DNA of 64,000 bases from Hoeflea prorocentri (GCF_027944115.1 NZ_JAPJZI010000001.1:3968001-4032000); one strand, 5' to 3'. Shown: positions 18,433-27,683, counted from the first letter of the stretch. Numbers and translations: made by a program. The notes: generated from the sequence alone by a model not told the origin.

Positions 18433-18726
18433 CCGGCAATTCCCCTTGTGATGCATGATCAAGATCGGACCTGCGTGCCTGATGCCATCATGCGCCGGAT
18501 ATGGCGGGCAGAGCAACCGGCAGATGGGGATGATCTCGCACAGGTATTGGAGACAGGCTATAGCGACGTTATGTGGTATCTGGTATTCAGCATACTGCCT
18601 TGAGTTGAATTGACGCCGACGCAGATCGGACCAGGGTAACGGGCGGCAAGGTAATAAAGAACAGGCACACAAAGTGCCGATTGGACACTAAGACCGGTTT
18701 TTGAAAGGCTACGGACCGACCGCTCG
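18433..18726. other. Intergenic region between cyclase and TetR genes
   Basis: About 290 bp holding the divergent promoters of the cyclase and TetR genes. I see no coding potential with a ribosome-binding site, no hairpin with a T-run and no convincing operator palindrome. Confidence 0.4.
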
Positions 18727-19299
18727 ATGGCACACGACAAAGAACGAAGACGCAGTTCGCAAACAACCAAAGAGGCGATACTGAATGCCGCCAGACGGAC
18801 TTTCATCGAAAAGGGATTCGATGCGGCAGGTCTGCGCGAGATTACGGCAGCGGCCGGAGTAAATGCCGCTCTCGTCAACAGATATTTCGGCTCCAAGGAA
18901 AATCTCTTTCGCAAGGCCGTGGTGCCGGAACTCAATATCGATGCCCTGCTGGCTGGCGACCGGGAAACCTTCGGCAAGCGCGCCGCGACATTCTTCGCGC
19001 GGTCGGACGTGGCGGGTGAAGACACCGATCCGACGCTGGCGTTTATTCGCTCAGCCGGCAGCGCCTATGTGAACAAGACGGTCAGCAAGGCGATCCACCG
19101 GCAGATTGTCCTGCCGCTCGCCGAATGGCTTGGCGGCGAGGATGCGGAACAAAGGGCAGCGCTGATTGTCGCCCATATGACGGGGTTTGAGACGTTGCGG
19201 CGGGTTGTCGGGCTCGATTCGCTGTCACAGGACCATGCCGAAACGGTTATTCTGCGATTTGCCCGGGTGCTGCAAAGTTACGTCGACGACAAGCATTAA
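18727..19299 (+). CDS. TetR-family transcriptional regulator
   Basis: A 190-residue regulator. The N-terminal TetR helix-turn-helix covers about 14-60, with AARRTFIEKGFDAAGLREI and ALVNRYFGSKENLF. The C-terminal ligand domain is of the TetR_C type and ends in SYVDDKH. No ribosome-binding site of note precedes the ATG. No transporter or enzyme gene is co-directional, so its target is open; it may act on itself and the divergent cyclase. Its stop overlaps that of the convergent DUF805 gene. Confidence 0.88.
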   Translation: MAHDKERRRSSQTTKEAILNAARRTFIEKGFDAAGLREITAAAGVNAALVNRYFGSKENLFRKAVVPELNIDALLAGDRETFGKRAATFFARSDVAGEDTDPTLAFIRSAGSAYVNKTVSKAIHRQIVLPLAEWLGGEDAEQRAALIVAHMTGFETLRRVVGLDSLSQDHAETVILRFARVLQSYVDDKH

Positions 19300-19670
19300 C
19301 CGAATCGGTTCACGCCGTCCTCGCTCGGCTGAATGTGCCAGTAAATCAGCACCAGAAATCCGATAATGGGAATGAGGATAATCAATAGCCACCAGCCCGA
19401 GCGCCCGATATCATGAAGGCGACGAACGCCCACTGCGAGAGACGGAAGCAGCAGCGCCAACGCAGCGATCGTACCAAGCGGGCTTCCCGCTTCCTGAGCA
19501 AATACTGTAAAGCCGAGGAGCGGGGCGATCACAACACCATCGACAACTTCCAGAACCAGAGACAGGACGAAGACGAATAATGTCCACCACCAGAACTCCG
19601 GTCTCGTGGCGCGCCCGCTGAAATTCACATAGTTGGAAAAAACGGTTCGCACCGACTGGGTAAATGTCAT
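19296..19670 (-). CDS. DUF805 family inner-membrane protein
   Basis: A 124-residue protein with the DUF805 pattern: an N-terminal FSGRATRPEFWWW, three to four hydrophobic segments, and RRLHDIGRSGWWLLI before the last one. GGAGGGG lies just before the ATG at 19670. Members (YhaH/YhaI-like) are small inner-membrane proteins of unknown role. It overlaps the 3' end of the convergent TetR gene by four bases. Family certain, function unknown. Confidence 0.9.
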   Translation of the reverse strand: MTFTQSVRTVFSNYVNFSGRATRPEFWWWTLFVFVLSLVLEVVDGVVIAPLLGFTVFAQEAGSPLGTIAALALLLPSLAVGVRRLHDIGRSGWWLLIILIPIIGFLVLIYWHIQPSEDGVNRFG

Positions 19671-19884
19671 TGTCCCCTCCGATAAGCGCACATCATGCTG
19701 AAACGCCGTTTTCAGGCGCCTCTATACTTATCTTTGATCGGTGACTTTGCAACCGGTAAAGAAAAGCCGCAGTTGAACGGCTTCATTTCGCCTCAGATTG
19801 CAGAACAATACAGGCTGATTGAAGAGTGATCGCTTTCCATGACTTTTTAAGACTTAGAAGCCAGCGAAACCCAGTCAGCATGGC

Positions 19885-20436
19885 TTACTTGAACGCCTCG
19901 CCGGGATATGCGCCCCATATCTCTTCCTGCGAGACCCATCCGCGCGCATCGGCAACGGTTCCCCGACACCATTTGCCATTGCACTCGGCGATCTGGATGA
20001 CGACACCGGGCTCAAGTTTGGCGACAAGCGTGCCGCCTCTTTGCGGCGCGTCGCGCAACATCACGTAGACCCCGGTCTTTCCACGTTGCCAGGGGGCTGC
20101 AACGGCGGTCCGCTCTCCGGTCAGAAGCGATTTGTGGATCCATCCTTCGGTTCCGTCAGGGTCGCGCACGCGGCGCCAATGATCGTATTCCTGGATAATT
20201 TCCATGGGTATGCCGGACCGGGTGTAAAGCCACTCCACCGCATAATCGCGGCTCGGACCGATTCGCAGATTGACACGCCGGGCCTTGAGGCTGACAAAGC
20301 GAGGCAGCGGCAGTCCACTGGCGCCTTTTGCCGCACTCTGGGCCAGGGCGGGCGGGCTTACCGCAGCGCCGGACAGAGCGATAATCGTCGCAACGAGACC
20401 CATGCACAAGGTTCTTGTGACGGTTGCGGCATTCAT
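19885..20436 (-). CDS. Exported SH3-domain protein
   Basis: A 183-residue protein. The signal peptide ends near ALAQS (about residue 32). The mature part holds two bacterial SH3-like modules: KARRVNLRIGPSRDYAVEWLY and VYVMLRDAPQRGGTLVAKLEPG, with WxxV-type strands in each. GGAGGTC precedes the ATG at 20436. Such proteins, common in rhizobia (SH3_4-like), bind peptidoglycan or envelope proteins in the periplasm. Divergent from the 2-hydroxyacid dehydrogenase gene. Confidence 0.85.
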   Translation of the reverse strand: MNAATVTRTLCMGLVATIIALSGAAVSPPALAQSAAKGASGLPLPRFVSLKARRVNLRIGPSRDYAVEWLYTRSGIPMEIIQEYDHWRRVRDPDGTEGWIHKSLLTGERTAVAAPWQRGKTGVYVMLRDAPQRGGTLVAKLEPGVVIQIAECNGKWCRGTVADARGWVSQEEIWGAYPGEAFK

Positions 20437-20637
20437 TGCGACCTCCATCTGCGCAGTTGACCGAACCTCAATGCCATCTTTCAACCGGTCGGCACAATCT
20501 GTAATTTCGTTCCGGCATGGCACGAGACCGCTTTGTCTTCAGGCTTTCGTCTGGTAAAAAACATCACGTGTGGCCGGGCATTCCCCGAACTATCACACCA
20601 TGGTTAAAGAGCTCTCAACAAGGGGCCGATTGAGGAA

Positions 20638-21639
20638 ATGCCGAATAAAAAAAGACCAAAGGTCTTTATCACCCGCAAACTGCCCGAGCCTGTGGAAACC
20701 CGCATGTGCGAGCTGTTCGATGCGGAACTGAACATCGAGGACGCCCCCCGCTCCCAGCATGAGCTGGTCGAGGCGATGAAAACGGCCGACGTGCTGGTGC
20801 CGACGGTAACCGACCAGATCGATGCAGCCATGATCGAACAGGCAGGCGAAAGCCTCAAGCTGATTGCCAATTTCGGCAACGGAACGGACAATATCGATGT
20901 CGACGCGGCTGCCCGAAAAGGCATTGCCGTTACGAATACACCCAACGTTCTGAGCGAAGACACCGCCGATATGACCATGGCTCTGATCCTCGCCGTGCCT
21001 AGGCGGCTGACGGAAGGCGCCAATATTCTCATGGGTGAAGGGCAGTGGAACGGCTGGTCACCCACCTGGATGCTGGGCCACCGGATCTGGGGCAAACGGC
21101 TCGGGATTGTCGGCATGGGCAGGATCGGAACAGCCGTTGCGCGACGCGCCAGGGCCTTTGGGTTGTCGATTCACTATCATAACCGCAACCGGGTGGACCC
21201 GGTCACGGAAGAGGACCTGGAAGCAACCTATTGGGAAAGCCTCGATCAGATGCTTGCCCGGGTCGATATCGTCTCGGTCAATTGTCCGTCCACGCCGGCG
21301 ACATTCCATCTTCTGTCCGCCCGCAGGCTGGACCTGCTGCGCCCCGAAGCCTTTATCGTCAACACCGCCCGCGGCGGGATCATCGATGAGGCCGCGCTGG
21401 TCAAGAACCTTCAGGAAAACCGCATCGCGGGCGCCGGCCTCGATGTGTTCGAACACGAGCCGGCGGTCAATCCCAAGCTTGTGAGGCTGGCGGAGCAGGG
21501 CCGGGTGGTCATTTTGCCGCATATGGGATCCGCCACTCTGGAAGGGCGCATCGACATGGGCGAGAAGGTAATCATCAATATCCGCACCCTGTTCGACGGC
21601 CACCGGCCTCCGGACCGGGTTCTGCCGGGACAGCAATAA
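20638..21639 (+). CDS. D-isomer-specific 2-hydroxyacid dehydrogenase (glyoxylate/hydroxypyruvate reductase-like)
   Basis: A 333-residue NAD(P)H-dependent enzyme. The nucleotide site is GIVGMGRIGTAVARRA; catalytic Arg, Glu and His lie in NTARGGIIDEA, GLDVFEHEP and LPHMGSAT. The family reduces glyoxylate or hydroxypyruvate to the D-hydroxyacid in the cytoplasm. The ATG follows TGAGGAA. It converges on moeB. The same kind of gene occurs near moeB and the replication genes in rhizobia, so it probably belongs to the conserved background. Exact substrate not deducible. Confidence 0.9.
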   Translation: MPNKKRPKVFITRKLPEPVETRMCELFDAELNIEDAPRSQHELVEAMKTADVLVPTVTDQIDAAMIEQAGESLKLIANFGNGTDNIDVDAAARKGIAVTNTPNVLSEDTADMTMALILAVPRRLTEGANILMGEGQWNGWSPTWMLGHRIWGKRLGIVGMGRIGTAVARRARAFGLSIHYHNRNRVDPVTEEDLEATYWESLDQMLARVDIVSVNCPSTPATFHLLSARRLDLLRPEAFIVNTARGGIIDEAALVKNLQENRIAGAGLDVFEHEPAVNPKLVRLAEQGRVVILPHMGSATLEGRIDMGEKVIINIRTLFDGHRPPDRVLPGQQ

Positions 21640-21655
21640 GCCCTACGGAACCAGC

Positions 21656-22414
21656 TCAGCCGCGGGAGCGATAGGTGATTGTGTCGAAGCGCGCGGCGAG
21701 CGCGTCGTAGAGAAGGAGACGCCCGATCAGCGGATCTCCGATGCCGGTGATCAGCTTGATGACTTCCATGGCCTGAAGCGTGCCAACCACACCGGTCAAC
21801 GCTCCGACAAGACCGGCTTCCGCGCAACTCGGCAAAAGGCCGGGCGGCGGCGGCGAGGGGAAGAGATCCCGATAGGACGGGTTGGCGCGGCCCTCGGCAT
21901 CTTTTTCATAGGGTTTGAGCACTGTCACCGATCCGTCAAACCGTCCAACGGCTGCCGTCACCAGGGGCCGCTTCAGCGCTGCGCACTGATCCGCCATCAG
22001 ATACCGGGTGTCAAAATTGTCAGACCCGTCGGCCACAATGTCATAGCGCCCGAGAATATCGGCGGCATTTGCCGGATCGATCCTGACGTTGTGCTGTTCC
22101 ACGCTGACATTGGGGTTGATGCGCGCAATTGCGCCCGCAGCACTTTTGGTCTTTTCCTCGCCAACGGCGCCCGTGTCATGCAACACCTGGCGCTGCAGGT
22201 TTGAAAGCGAAACCGTGTCGTCATCGACAACGCCAAGCGTCCCGACTCCGGCCGCGGAAAGATATTCCAGGACGGGAGATCCGAGGCCTCCGGCGCCAAT
22301 CACCAGCACGCGGGCATTCTTCAGCTTCTGCTGACCGGGTCCGCCGATTTCCGCAAGCACGATATGACGCGCGTAGCGTTCCAGCTCCTGGGGTGTGAGA
22401 GGGGCATCATTCAT
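21656..22414 (-). CDS. moeB: MoeB/ThiF-type E1-like adenylyltransferase
   Basis: A 252-residue ATP-binding protein with GAGGLGSP near 41-48, the ATP-site DDDTVSLSNLQRQVLH and an adenylation-domain Asp in DGSDNF. It activates the C-terminal Gly-Gly of a ubiquitin-like sulfur carrier (MoaD or ThiS) by adenylation. The two CxxC zinc pairs of E. coli MoeB are missing: the first region reads NPSYRDLFP and the C-terminus has no cysteines. The catalytic-type Cys in SCAEAG is kept. MoeB or ThiF role cannot be separated from sequence alone. Confidence 0.88.
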   Translation of the reverse strand: MNDAPLTPQELERYARHIVLAEIGGPGQQKLKNARVLVIGAGGLGSPVLEYLSAAGVGTLGVVDDDTVSLSNLQRQVLHDTGAVGEEKTKSAAGAIARINPNVSVEQHNVRIDPANAADILGRYDIVADGSDNFDTRYLMADQCAALKRPLVTAAVGRFDGSVTVLKPYEKDAEGRANPSYRDLFPSPPPPGLLPSCAEAGLVGALTGVVGTLQAMEVIKLITGIGDPLIGRLLLYDALAARFDTITYRSRG

Positions 22415-22468
22415 GGTTTTTCAATAACAGGATCAAGCACGGTCGGGTCAAGGCGCAGTGTGAGAGTT

Positions 22469-23623
22469 TCAGTCCAGCACCTCCACCGCCCCGGCGCTGA
22501 CCTTGAGATAAAGAGCACGCTCTTCAAGGGCGGAGAACATTGCCCGGTCAGTCCCGGTCATGAAGGCTTGACCGCCCAGAGCATCAACCAGGTCGAACAG
22601 GGCCGCCCGCCGGCCTTCGTCGAGATGGGCCGCGATCTCGTCAAGAAGCAGAACCGGAGCGTGGCCGCAAATCTCGGCGGTCAACCGGGCATGTGCAAGC
22701 ACGAGGCCGATAAGAAGCGCCTTCTGCTCACCGGTCGAACAGCGTTCGGCTTCCATGTCCTTGTCGCGGTGGCGCACCTGAAGGTCGGAGCGATGCGGGC
22801 CGGTCAGCGTCCTGCCTGCCGCTGCATCACGCCCGCGCATTTCGGCCAGATGGCCGATCAGCGCTTCTTCCTGATCATCGGCGGTGTCTCCGCCGGTTTC
22901 GCCGAGAAAATCGGTTAGCGACAGGTCTGCCTTCGGAAACGGGCCTCCCTCGTCCCGTTCCTCGATCAGCTTTCCGAGCATGGCCACAAGTTCACGACGC
23001 GCATGGGCGATGGCGACGGCAAATTCCGCCATCTGCGCCTCGATCCCGCCGAGCCAGGACGGATCCATCCGCCCCTCGGAAAGCAAACGGTTGCGGCTGC
23101 GCATGGCGCGCTCGTAATCAAGCACGCGGCGACCGTGACCCGGATCGATTGCCAGCACCTGGCGGTCGAGAAAGCGGCGGCGGTCCGACGCTGAGCCGGT
23201 AAACAGGCCGTCCATCGCCGGTGTCAGCCACAGTATGCGCAGGTGATCGAGAAGCTCGTCATTGGTGCGGGCCACTGTCCCGTTGATCTTGAGGCGGCGG
23301 CCCGAGCCGCCACCGTCGCCATCCGACCCGGCTGACGTTCCAATATCGACGCTGCCATCCATTCCGTCGAGCGATGCGAAGACCGTAAAGCCGTTTGCCG
23401 CACCCTTGCGGACCATCTCCGCATAGGATGCGCGCCGCAGCCCCCTGCCCGGCGACAGCAGGGATACCGCCTCCATGAGATTGGTTTTGCCGGCTCCGTT
23501 CTCTCCGGTCAGCACAACGTGGCGCCGGTCGAGATCGAGTGCAAGCTGAGTATAATTTCGAAAGTCGTTGAGTTTCAGACGGGTGAGACAGACGGCGTTC
23601 ACATCGTCATCCGTGTCACACAC
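22469..23623 (-). CDS. recF: DNA replication and repair protein RecF
   Basis: An SMC-like ATPase of 384 residues. Walker A is GENGAGKT near 39-46 and the signature-plus-Walker-B region is STGEQKALLIGLVLAHA then PVLLLDEIAAHLD. RecF loads RecA at gapped DNA with RecO and RecR. The most upstream start is a GTG at 23623 that overlaps the last codons of dnaN; a GTG at 23602 would give a protein closer in N-terminal length to other rhizobial RecF proteins. The overlap with dnaN indicates co-transcription. Confidence 0.93.
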   Translation of the reverse strand: MCDTDDDVNAVCLTRLKLNDFRNYTQLALDLDRRHVVLTGENGAGKTNLMEAVSLLSPGRGLRRASYAEMVRKGAANGFTVFASLDGMDGSVDIGTSAGSDGDGGGSGRRLKINGTVARTNDELLDHLRILWLTPAMDGLFTGSASDRRRFLDRQVLAIDPGHGRRVLDYERAMRSRNRLLSEGRMDPSWLGGIEAQMAEFAVAIAHARRELVAMLGKLIEERDEGGPFPKADLSLTDFLGETGGDTADDQEEALIGHLAEMRGRDAAAGRTLTGPHRSDLQVRHRDKDMEAERCSTGEQKALLIGLVLAHARLTAEICGHAPVLLLDEIAAHLDEGRRAALFDLVDALGGQAFMTGTDRAMFSALEERALYLKVSAGAVEVLD

Positions 23624-24734
23624 GCATGGGCATCAACACATAAAGCGCGCTGTCTTCCGCTACGTCACGCACCAGCGTCGGAGACCCGGGATCGGCAAAC
23701 AGGAAAACCGCTTCCGCGCCGCTGAACTGGGCCGTGATATCGAGAAGATATTTCGCGTTGAAACCTATCTCCAGATCCTCATTCTTGTAACCGACGGCCA
23801 GTTCTTCCGTGGCGCTGCCGGAATCGGGATTGTTGACCGTCAGCGTCAGCAGGCCTTCGGCCAGTGCAAGCTTGACCGCACGGCCCCGTTCGGAGGAAAT
23901 GGTCGACACACGATCGACCGCTGCGGCAAAAGGTGCGCAATCGACGGTCAGTTCCTTGTCATTGCCCGACGGGATGACACGTTGGTAATCGGGGAAGGTT
24001 CCGTCGATCAGCTTGGATGTCAAAAGCACACTGCCGATGGTGAACCTGATCTTGGCCTCCGACACTTCAACCGTCACGGACAGGTCCGGATCGTCAACCA
24101 GCTTCTGCAACTCGCCGACGGTTTTGCGCGGCACGATGATGCCGGGCATTCCTTCCGAGCCGGACGGTGCATCGACATCGGCGCGGGCCAGCCTGTGGCC
24201 ATCGGTCGCAACGGCCCGCAGTTTCAAACCGCCCTCTTCCTCTATCGTGTGCACGAAGATGCCGTTGAGGTAATAGCGCGTTTCCTCTGTGGAAATGGCG
24301 AACTGTGTACGGTCGATCAGCATTTTCAGATCGGTCGACTGAAGCCGGAAGGTGTGGCTGAAATCGCCGGCCGTCAAATCCGGAAAATCAGATTCCGGCA
24401 GGCACTGCAGCGAGAATTTGGAGCGACCCGATACGACCGACATGCTGCCGCCGTCCGGCTCGACGGCGAGCATGACCTCGGCGCCATCCGGCAGTTTGCG
24501 AACGATGTCGTAAAGCAGGTGCGCCGGCACCGTGGTGGAGCCGGCCTGCTCGACATTGGCGGCGGTCGCTTCCGTCACTTCGAGATCAAGATCCGTTGCC
24601 TTGAGATCCAGAGACGTGCCGTCGGCTTTCAACAGGACGTTGGACAGGATCGGAATGGTGTTACGCCGTTCGACAACCCGGTGCACATGATTGAGTGATT
24701 TCAGCAGATTGGAACGCTCGATGGTTACACGCAT
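23616..24734 (-). CDS. dnaN: DNA polymerase III sliding clamp (beta subunit)
   Basis: A 372-residue three-domain clamp beginning MRVTIERSNLLKSLNHVHR, the usual alphaproteobacterial start; a few codons upstream are open but lack a better start. It ends in the conserved VLMPMRV that helps form the peptide-binding cleft. As a dimer it encircles DNA and tethers polymerase III and other partners. It overlaps recF and follows dnaA by about 300 bp, so dnaA-dnaN-recF is kept in the ancestral order. Confidence 0.96.
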   Translation of the reverse strand: MRVTIERSNLLKSLNHVHRVVERRNTIPILSNVLLKADGTSLDLKATDLDLEVTEATAANVEQAGSTTVPAHLLYDIVRKLPDGAEVMLAVEPDGGSMSVVSGRSKFSLQCLPESDFPDLTAGDFSHTFRLQSTDLKMLIDRTQFAISTEETRYYLNGIFVHTIEEEGGLKLRAVATDGHRLARADVDAPSGSEGMPGIIVPRKTVGELQKLVDDPDLSVTVEVSEAKIRFTIGSVLLTSKLIDGTFPDYQRVIPSGNDKELTVDCAPFAAAVDRVSTISSERGRAVKLALAEGLLTLTVNNPDSGSATEELAVGYKNEDLEIGFNAKYLLDITAQFSGAEAVFLFADPGSPTLVRDVAEDSALYVLMPMRV

Positions 24735-24927
24735 GGTTCTAGACACCAAATCCTGTTGCTCTGATTGAGTCCGGCTGTCGCCCGAACTGTGCCCGGCTGC
24801 CGGATGATCGACAAGCCGTAGTTCTCGGCGATACCGGGACTTTCATACCGGGACAAGCAAAATGCCAGATTTAACGCACAGTGCGCAAGTTCACCATGCC
24901 TGCCTTTTACCGGGAAAACCGGCTTTC

Positions 24928-24936
24928 TGGGGATAA
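24928..24936 (+). promoter_or_regulatory. Near-consensus DnaA box upstream of dnaN
   Basis: TGGGGATAA differs from TGTGGATAA by one base. It lies about 190 bp upstream of dnaN, between the dnaA terminator and the clamp gene. It could let DnaA control dnaN, but a single 9-mer with one mismatch is weak evidence. Confidence 0.25.
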
Positions 24937-24960
24937 AGTGAACCCGAGGCTGTTGTTTGC

Positions 24961-24994
24961 GCAAAAGAAACGGGCTCCGCTGCAGCGGAGCCCG
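24961..24994 (-). terminator. Rho-independent terminator of dnaA
   Basis: A perfect 24-bp palindrome (24971-24994) forms a 10- to 11-bp GC-rich stem on the minus strand, followed by TTTCTTTTGC. It begins 34 bp after the dnaA stop. dnaN is therefore probably transcribed from its own promoter. Confidence 0.85.
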
Positions 24995-25027
24995 CATTCG
25001 GACAGCAATGGCTCGAAAGATCGTCGC

Positions 25028-26467
25028 TTATTCGCTGATCAGACGGCGCAGAAGCTCAACCTCATGGGAAAGCTTGGTATCCTGCTCAAGAAGACCTTCG
25101 ATCTTTCTGACCGCATGAAGGACGGTTGTGTGATCGCGTCCGCCGAAGCGCCGGCCAATCTCCGGGAAGGAGCGCGGCGTCATGGTCTTGGACAGGAACA
25201 TGGCGATCTGCCGGGGCTTCACGATGGTGCGCGTACGCCTGTTGGAGATCATTTCCTGGCGCGACACATTGTAGTGGCGTGAAACGATACGCTGGATATC
25301 TTCGATGCGGACACGCTTGGGTTCACCGGCATTGACCAGATGCCCGAGCAATTCATCGACCCGGTCAATCGAAAGAGACGGTTCGAAGGAGCGGCGGAAC
25401 AGGAGCTGGTTGAAGGCTCCCTCAAGCTCCCGGCCGCTCGACGTCACGTGCCGTGCCACATGAGCGAGGATTTCGGTCGGAATATCGAGGGAACTATCCT
25501 CCTGCTGTGCGGCGGCGAGACGACGTTTGAGAATTTCGAGCCGCATCTCGTAATCAGGCGCCTCGATTTCTATGGCAACGCCGCCCTGCAATCGGGAACG
25601 CACCCGCGCATCAAGCGACTCCAGCTCCCAAGGGGCGCGGTCCGCAGCGACGACAACCTGACGGGCCGAATCCAGTAACATATTGAGAAGATGACAGAAT
25701 TCATGCTGTATCGACTTGCCCTGGAGGAACTGCATATCGTCGATCACAAGCAGGTCGATATTGCGCAGCGACTCCTTGAAAGACAGAGCATCATTGTCAC
25801 GGATAGCCGTTGCAAAACGCCACATGAAGTATTCAGCGGTCAGATAGACAACCCGCGGCTTGCGCTCGCTCTCATTTGCGGCAAGTGCGATGGCCTGCAG
25901 GAGGTGTGTCTTTCCCAGACCGACATTTGAGTGAATAAAGAGCGGGTTGAAGCGCACGGCGCTGCTGCCGGCTTCGGCAATCGTCTTGGCTGCCGCCAGG
26001 GCGACCCTGTTTGAAGACCCTTCCACGAAAGTGCCAAAGGAATAACGTCCATCCAGCGGCGAGCCGGAAACAGAATTGCCTTCTGCCGGTCGCATCTGTG
26101 TCTGTTTCGCCTTGGCAACGGCGCGCGGCATACACGGAGCCTTTCCAGCCTGCGCGTTTGCGCCCGTTGATTGCTGCACATCCGAGATTTCCGACGATTG
26201 GATAAGCCGGTTTCCGCGCGTTGCGGAACGCACAACGATTTCGACCTTGTCGATAGCGCCGTTCTCCTCGGAAAAGAGCTGGGTCAAAAGATCCAGATAG
26301 CGATTGTTGATCCAGGACCTCAGAAAGGTCGTGGGTACCGAAAGACGCACATTACTATTCGATATGGATTCCAATTTGAGCCGGCCGAACCAGCTCGAAA
26401 ATACGTCAGGACCGACCTGCGCCTTCAGCCGGGTCTGAACCCGTCCGAAGAGTACGTCATTCGCCAT
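25028..26467 (-). CDS. dnaA: Chromosomal replication initiator protein DnaA
   Basis: 479 residues from the ATG at 26467. Domain I begins [20 protein letters not shown]. The AAA+ domain has Walker A VGLGKTHL (182-189) and Walker [10 protein letters not shown]; the C-terminal helix-turn-helix ends in [15 protein letters not shown], the DnaA-box-binding signature. DnaA opens the origin and regulates its own and other genes. A start at 26551 with an extra N-terminal peptide (MDMRATRNA) is also possible and has a fair ribosome-binding site. A long upstream region with CtrA and CcrM-type sites suggests cell-cycle control. Confidence 0.97.
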   Translation of the reverse strand: MANDVLFGRVQTRLKAQVGPDVFSSWFGRLKLESISNSNVRLSVPTTFLRSWINNRYLDLLTQLFSEENGAIDKVEIVVRSATRGNRLIQSSEISDVQQSTGANAQAGKAPCMPRAVAKAKQTQMRPAEGNSVSGSPLDGRYSFGTFVEGSSNRVALAAAKTIAEAGSSAVRFNPLFIHSNVGLGKTHLLQAIALAANESERKPRVVYLTAEYFMWRFATAIRDNDALSFKESLRNIDLLVIDDMQFLQGKSIQHEFCHLLNMLLDSARQVVVAADRAPWELESLDARVRSRLQGGVAIEIEAPDYEMRLEILKRRLAAAQQEDSSLDIPTEILAHVARHVTSSGRELEGAFNQLLFRRSFEPSLSIDRVDELLGHLVNAGEPKRVRIEDIQRIVSRHYNVSRQEMISNRRTRTIVKPRQIAMFLSKTMTPRSFPEIGRRFGGRDHTTVLHAVRKIEGLLEQDTKLSHEVELLRRLISE

Positions 26468-26943
26468 GTTTGATTTCCCCGTCTCCGTCGATGGATCGGC
26501 CTTGCTGCTGGCAGGAGGTGGTGCGGCATTCCTGGTCGCCCGCATATCCATGCGCACCTGTACTCCCGATAGTCCTCGCATCTAGCCTTCTCCTGTGTCG
26601 TTTTTATTGCCGGCCAAAACGGCCGAACTTGCTGTTTTACGAACAAACCCCAAACTTTACTGAGTACTGACCCCTTTCTGTCTCCGTCAGAGCTACCGCG
26701 TCTGGCCGCACAAGGTGCTACGGATCACCTGGCGCGTCCTGCTCCCGGTCAATGTGCATCCAAAAAAACGCACAAATGTCCCCTTGCCCGGGCCAACAAG
26801 CCCGAGCGACGACCGGGAAATTTAGATGAATCGTGCCGCTGAATGCGAGCACTGCATTGAGGATGAAAACATGAAAACGACTGCGATATGCAGCGGCTTT
26901 CGATAATCAGAACTTAACTGTTTGCGACCTCCATGCAGGCGCA

Positions 26944-26959
26944 TTAAGGCAACGTTAAC
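26944..26959 (+). promoter_or_regulatory. CtrA-type binding box upstream of dnaA
   Basis: The sequence TTAAGGCAACGTTAAC matches the full CtrA consensus TTAA-N7-TTAAC. It lies about 480 bp upstream of the dnaA ATG. CtrA is the master cell-cycle response regulator of alphaproteobacteria and represses or activates promoters through this box. Function here is inferred from the motif match. Confidence 0.55.
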
Positions 26960-27195
26960 GCTCTGAGGTCAAGGCACGCTCAGCGAAGAATCCGACGAGC
27001 TGAGCCGTTGGATGCCATGCGGCTTAGACGTGCATCCTGTGCGCCTTGGCATAACGCATTTGGAATCAACGGCTTTTTTGAGAGGCGGGCAACACGGCAA
27101 CATCAAAAAGAAAAAAAGAAAAAAAACCGCTTGACTCGAATTTGGATCAGAGAGTTCTCCAACGGTGCGACAGTGATTTTCATTCCTCTTATAAG

Positions 27196-27266
27196 TACTT
27201 GTTTTTTATATTAAATACTTGTTTTTAAATTTGCCGCGCGCGGGCGAATATTACAGTGATATTACA
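27196..27266. repeat. Helically phased AT-rich direct repeats
   Basis: TACTTGTTTTT occurs at 27196 and again at 27216, exactly 20 bp apart. A second pair, ATATTACA, occurs at 27248 and 27259, 11 bp apart. Spacings near one and two helical turns put copies on the same DNA face, which suits a bent or easily melted element or a cooperative protein site. It lies just downstream of the rpsT terminator. Confidence 0.45.
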
Positions 27267-27284
27267 ACGACATCACGCCACGAG

Positions 27285-27308
27285 AAAAGCCCGGCCAAAG
27301 GCCAGGCT
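27285..27308 (-). terminator. Rho-independent terminator of rpsT
   Basis: Arms 27288-27296 and 27300-27308 form a 9-bp stem with one mismatch around AAA, followed on the minus strand by TTTTC. It starts 28 bp after the rpsT stop. Confidence 0.8.
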
Positions 27309-27335
27309 CATGAAGATCAGGCTAAATGATTGCAA

Positions 27336-27602
27336 TTAGGCGCTGATTGCCTTTACGCGGCGTGCCAGGCGCGAAACTTTCCGCGATGCGGTGTTGCGGT
27401 GAACGACGCCCTTTGTAGCGGCGCGCATCAATTCAGGCTGCGCCTTGCGAAGAGCGTCCGCCGCCGCGTCCTTGTCGCCGGAGGCGATGGCCTCTTCGAC
27501 CTTGCGGATGAAACCGCGAACTCTCGAGCGGCGGTTCTTGTTGACTTCAGTGCGCCGGGCGATCTTGCGGGTCGCCTTTTTTGCCGAGGCTGTGTTGGCC
27601 AT
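27336..27602 (-). CDS. rpsT: 30S ribosomal protein S20
   Basis: An 88-residue, strongly basic helical protein that starts [20 protein letters not shown], the standard S20 N-terminus, and binds 16S rRNA in the small subunit body. The ATG at 27602 is preceded by GAGAGAA. The order dnaA-rpsT is a hallmark of Hyphomicrobiales. It has its own terminator, and the enoyl-CoA hydratase gene upstream is also terminated, so it is a single-gene transcript. Confidence 0.97.
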   Translation of the reverse strand: MANTASAKKATRKIARRTEVNKNRRSRVRGFIRKVEEAIASGDKDAAADALRKAQPELMRAATKGVVHRNTASRKVSRLARRVKAISA

Positions 27603-27683
27603 CGATTTCTCTCTTTGCGTTCCTGCATCACTCCACATCGACTGTTCGGGCTTGAATAGCCCGCAAGTAACGCGACAGGAGCT

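Larger units (their letters stand above)
26468..27284. other. Long regulatory region between dnaA and rpsT
   Basis: About 800 bp without a supportable gene. It holds the dnaA promoter(s), one full CtrA-type box, four GANTC methylation sites at 26828, 26988, 27063 and 27133, a purine run near 27105-27127, and phased AT-rich repeats at 27196-27266. I found no exact DnaA box, so I do not call it the replication origin. A 68-codon frame at 27008-27214 spans purine runs and lacks a ribosome-binding site, so it was not accepted. Confidence 0.6.

Noticed and set aside
23568-24698. 376-codon open frame antisense to dnaN
   Set aside because: dnaN is unmistakable on the other strand.
27008-27214. 68-codon frame in the dnaA-rpsT spacer
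   Set aside because: It spans poly-purine and AT-rich repeats, has no ribosome-binding site and gives a lysine-rich low-complexity peptide.
26468-27284. Chromosomal replication origin at dnaA
   Set aside because: No exact DnaA box was seen, and in Hyphomicrobiales oriC is often away from dnaA. Only a regulatory region is claimed.
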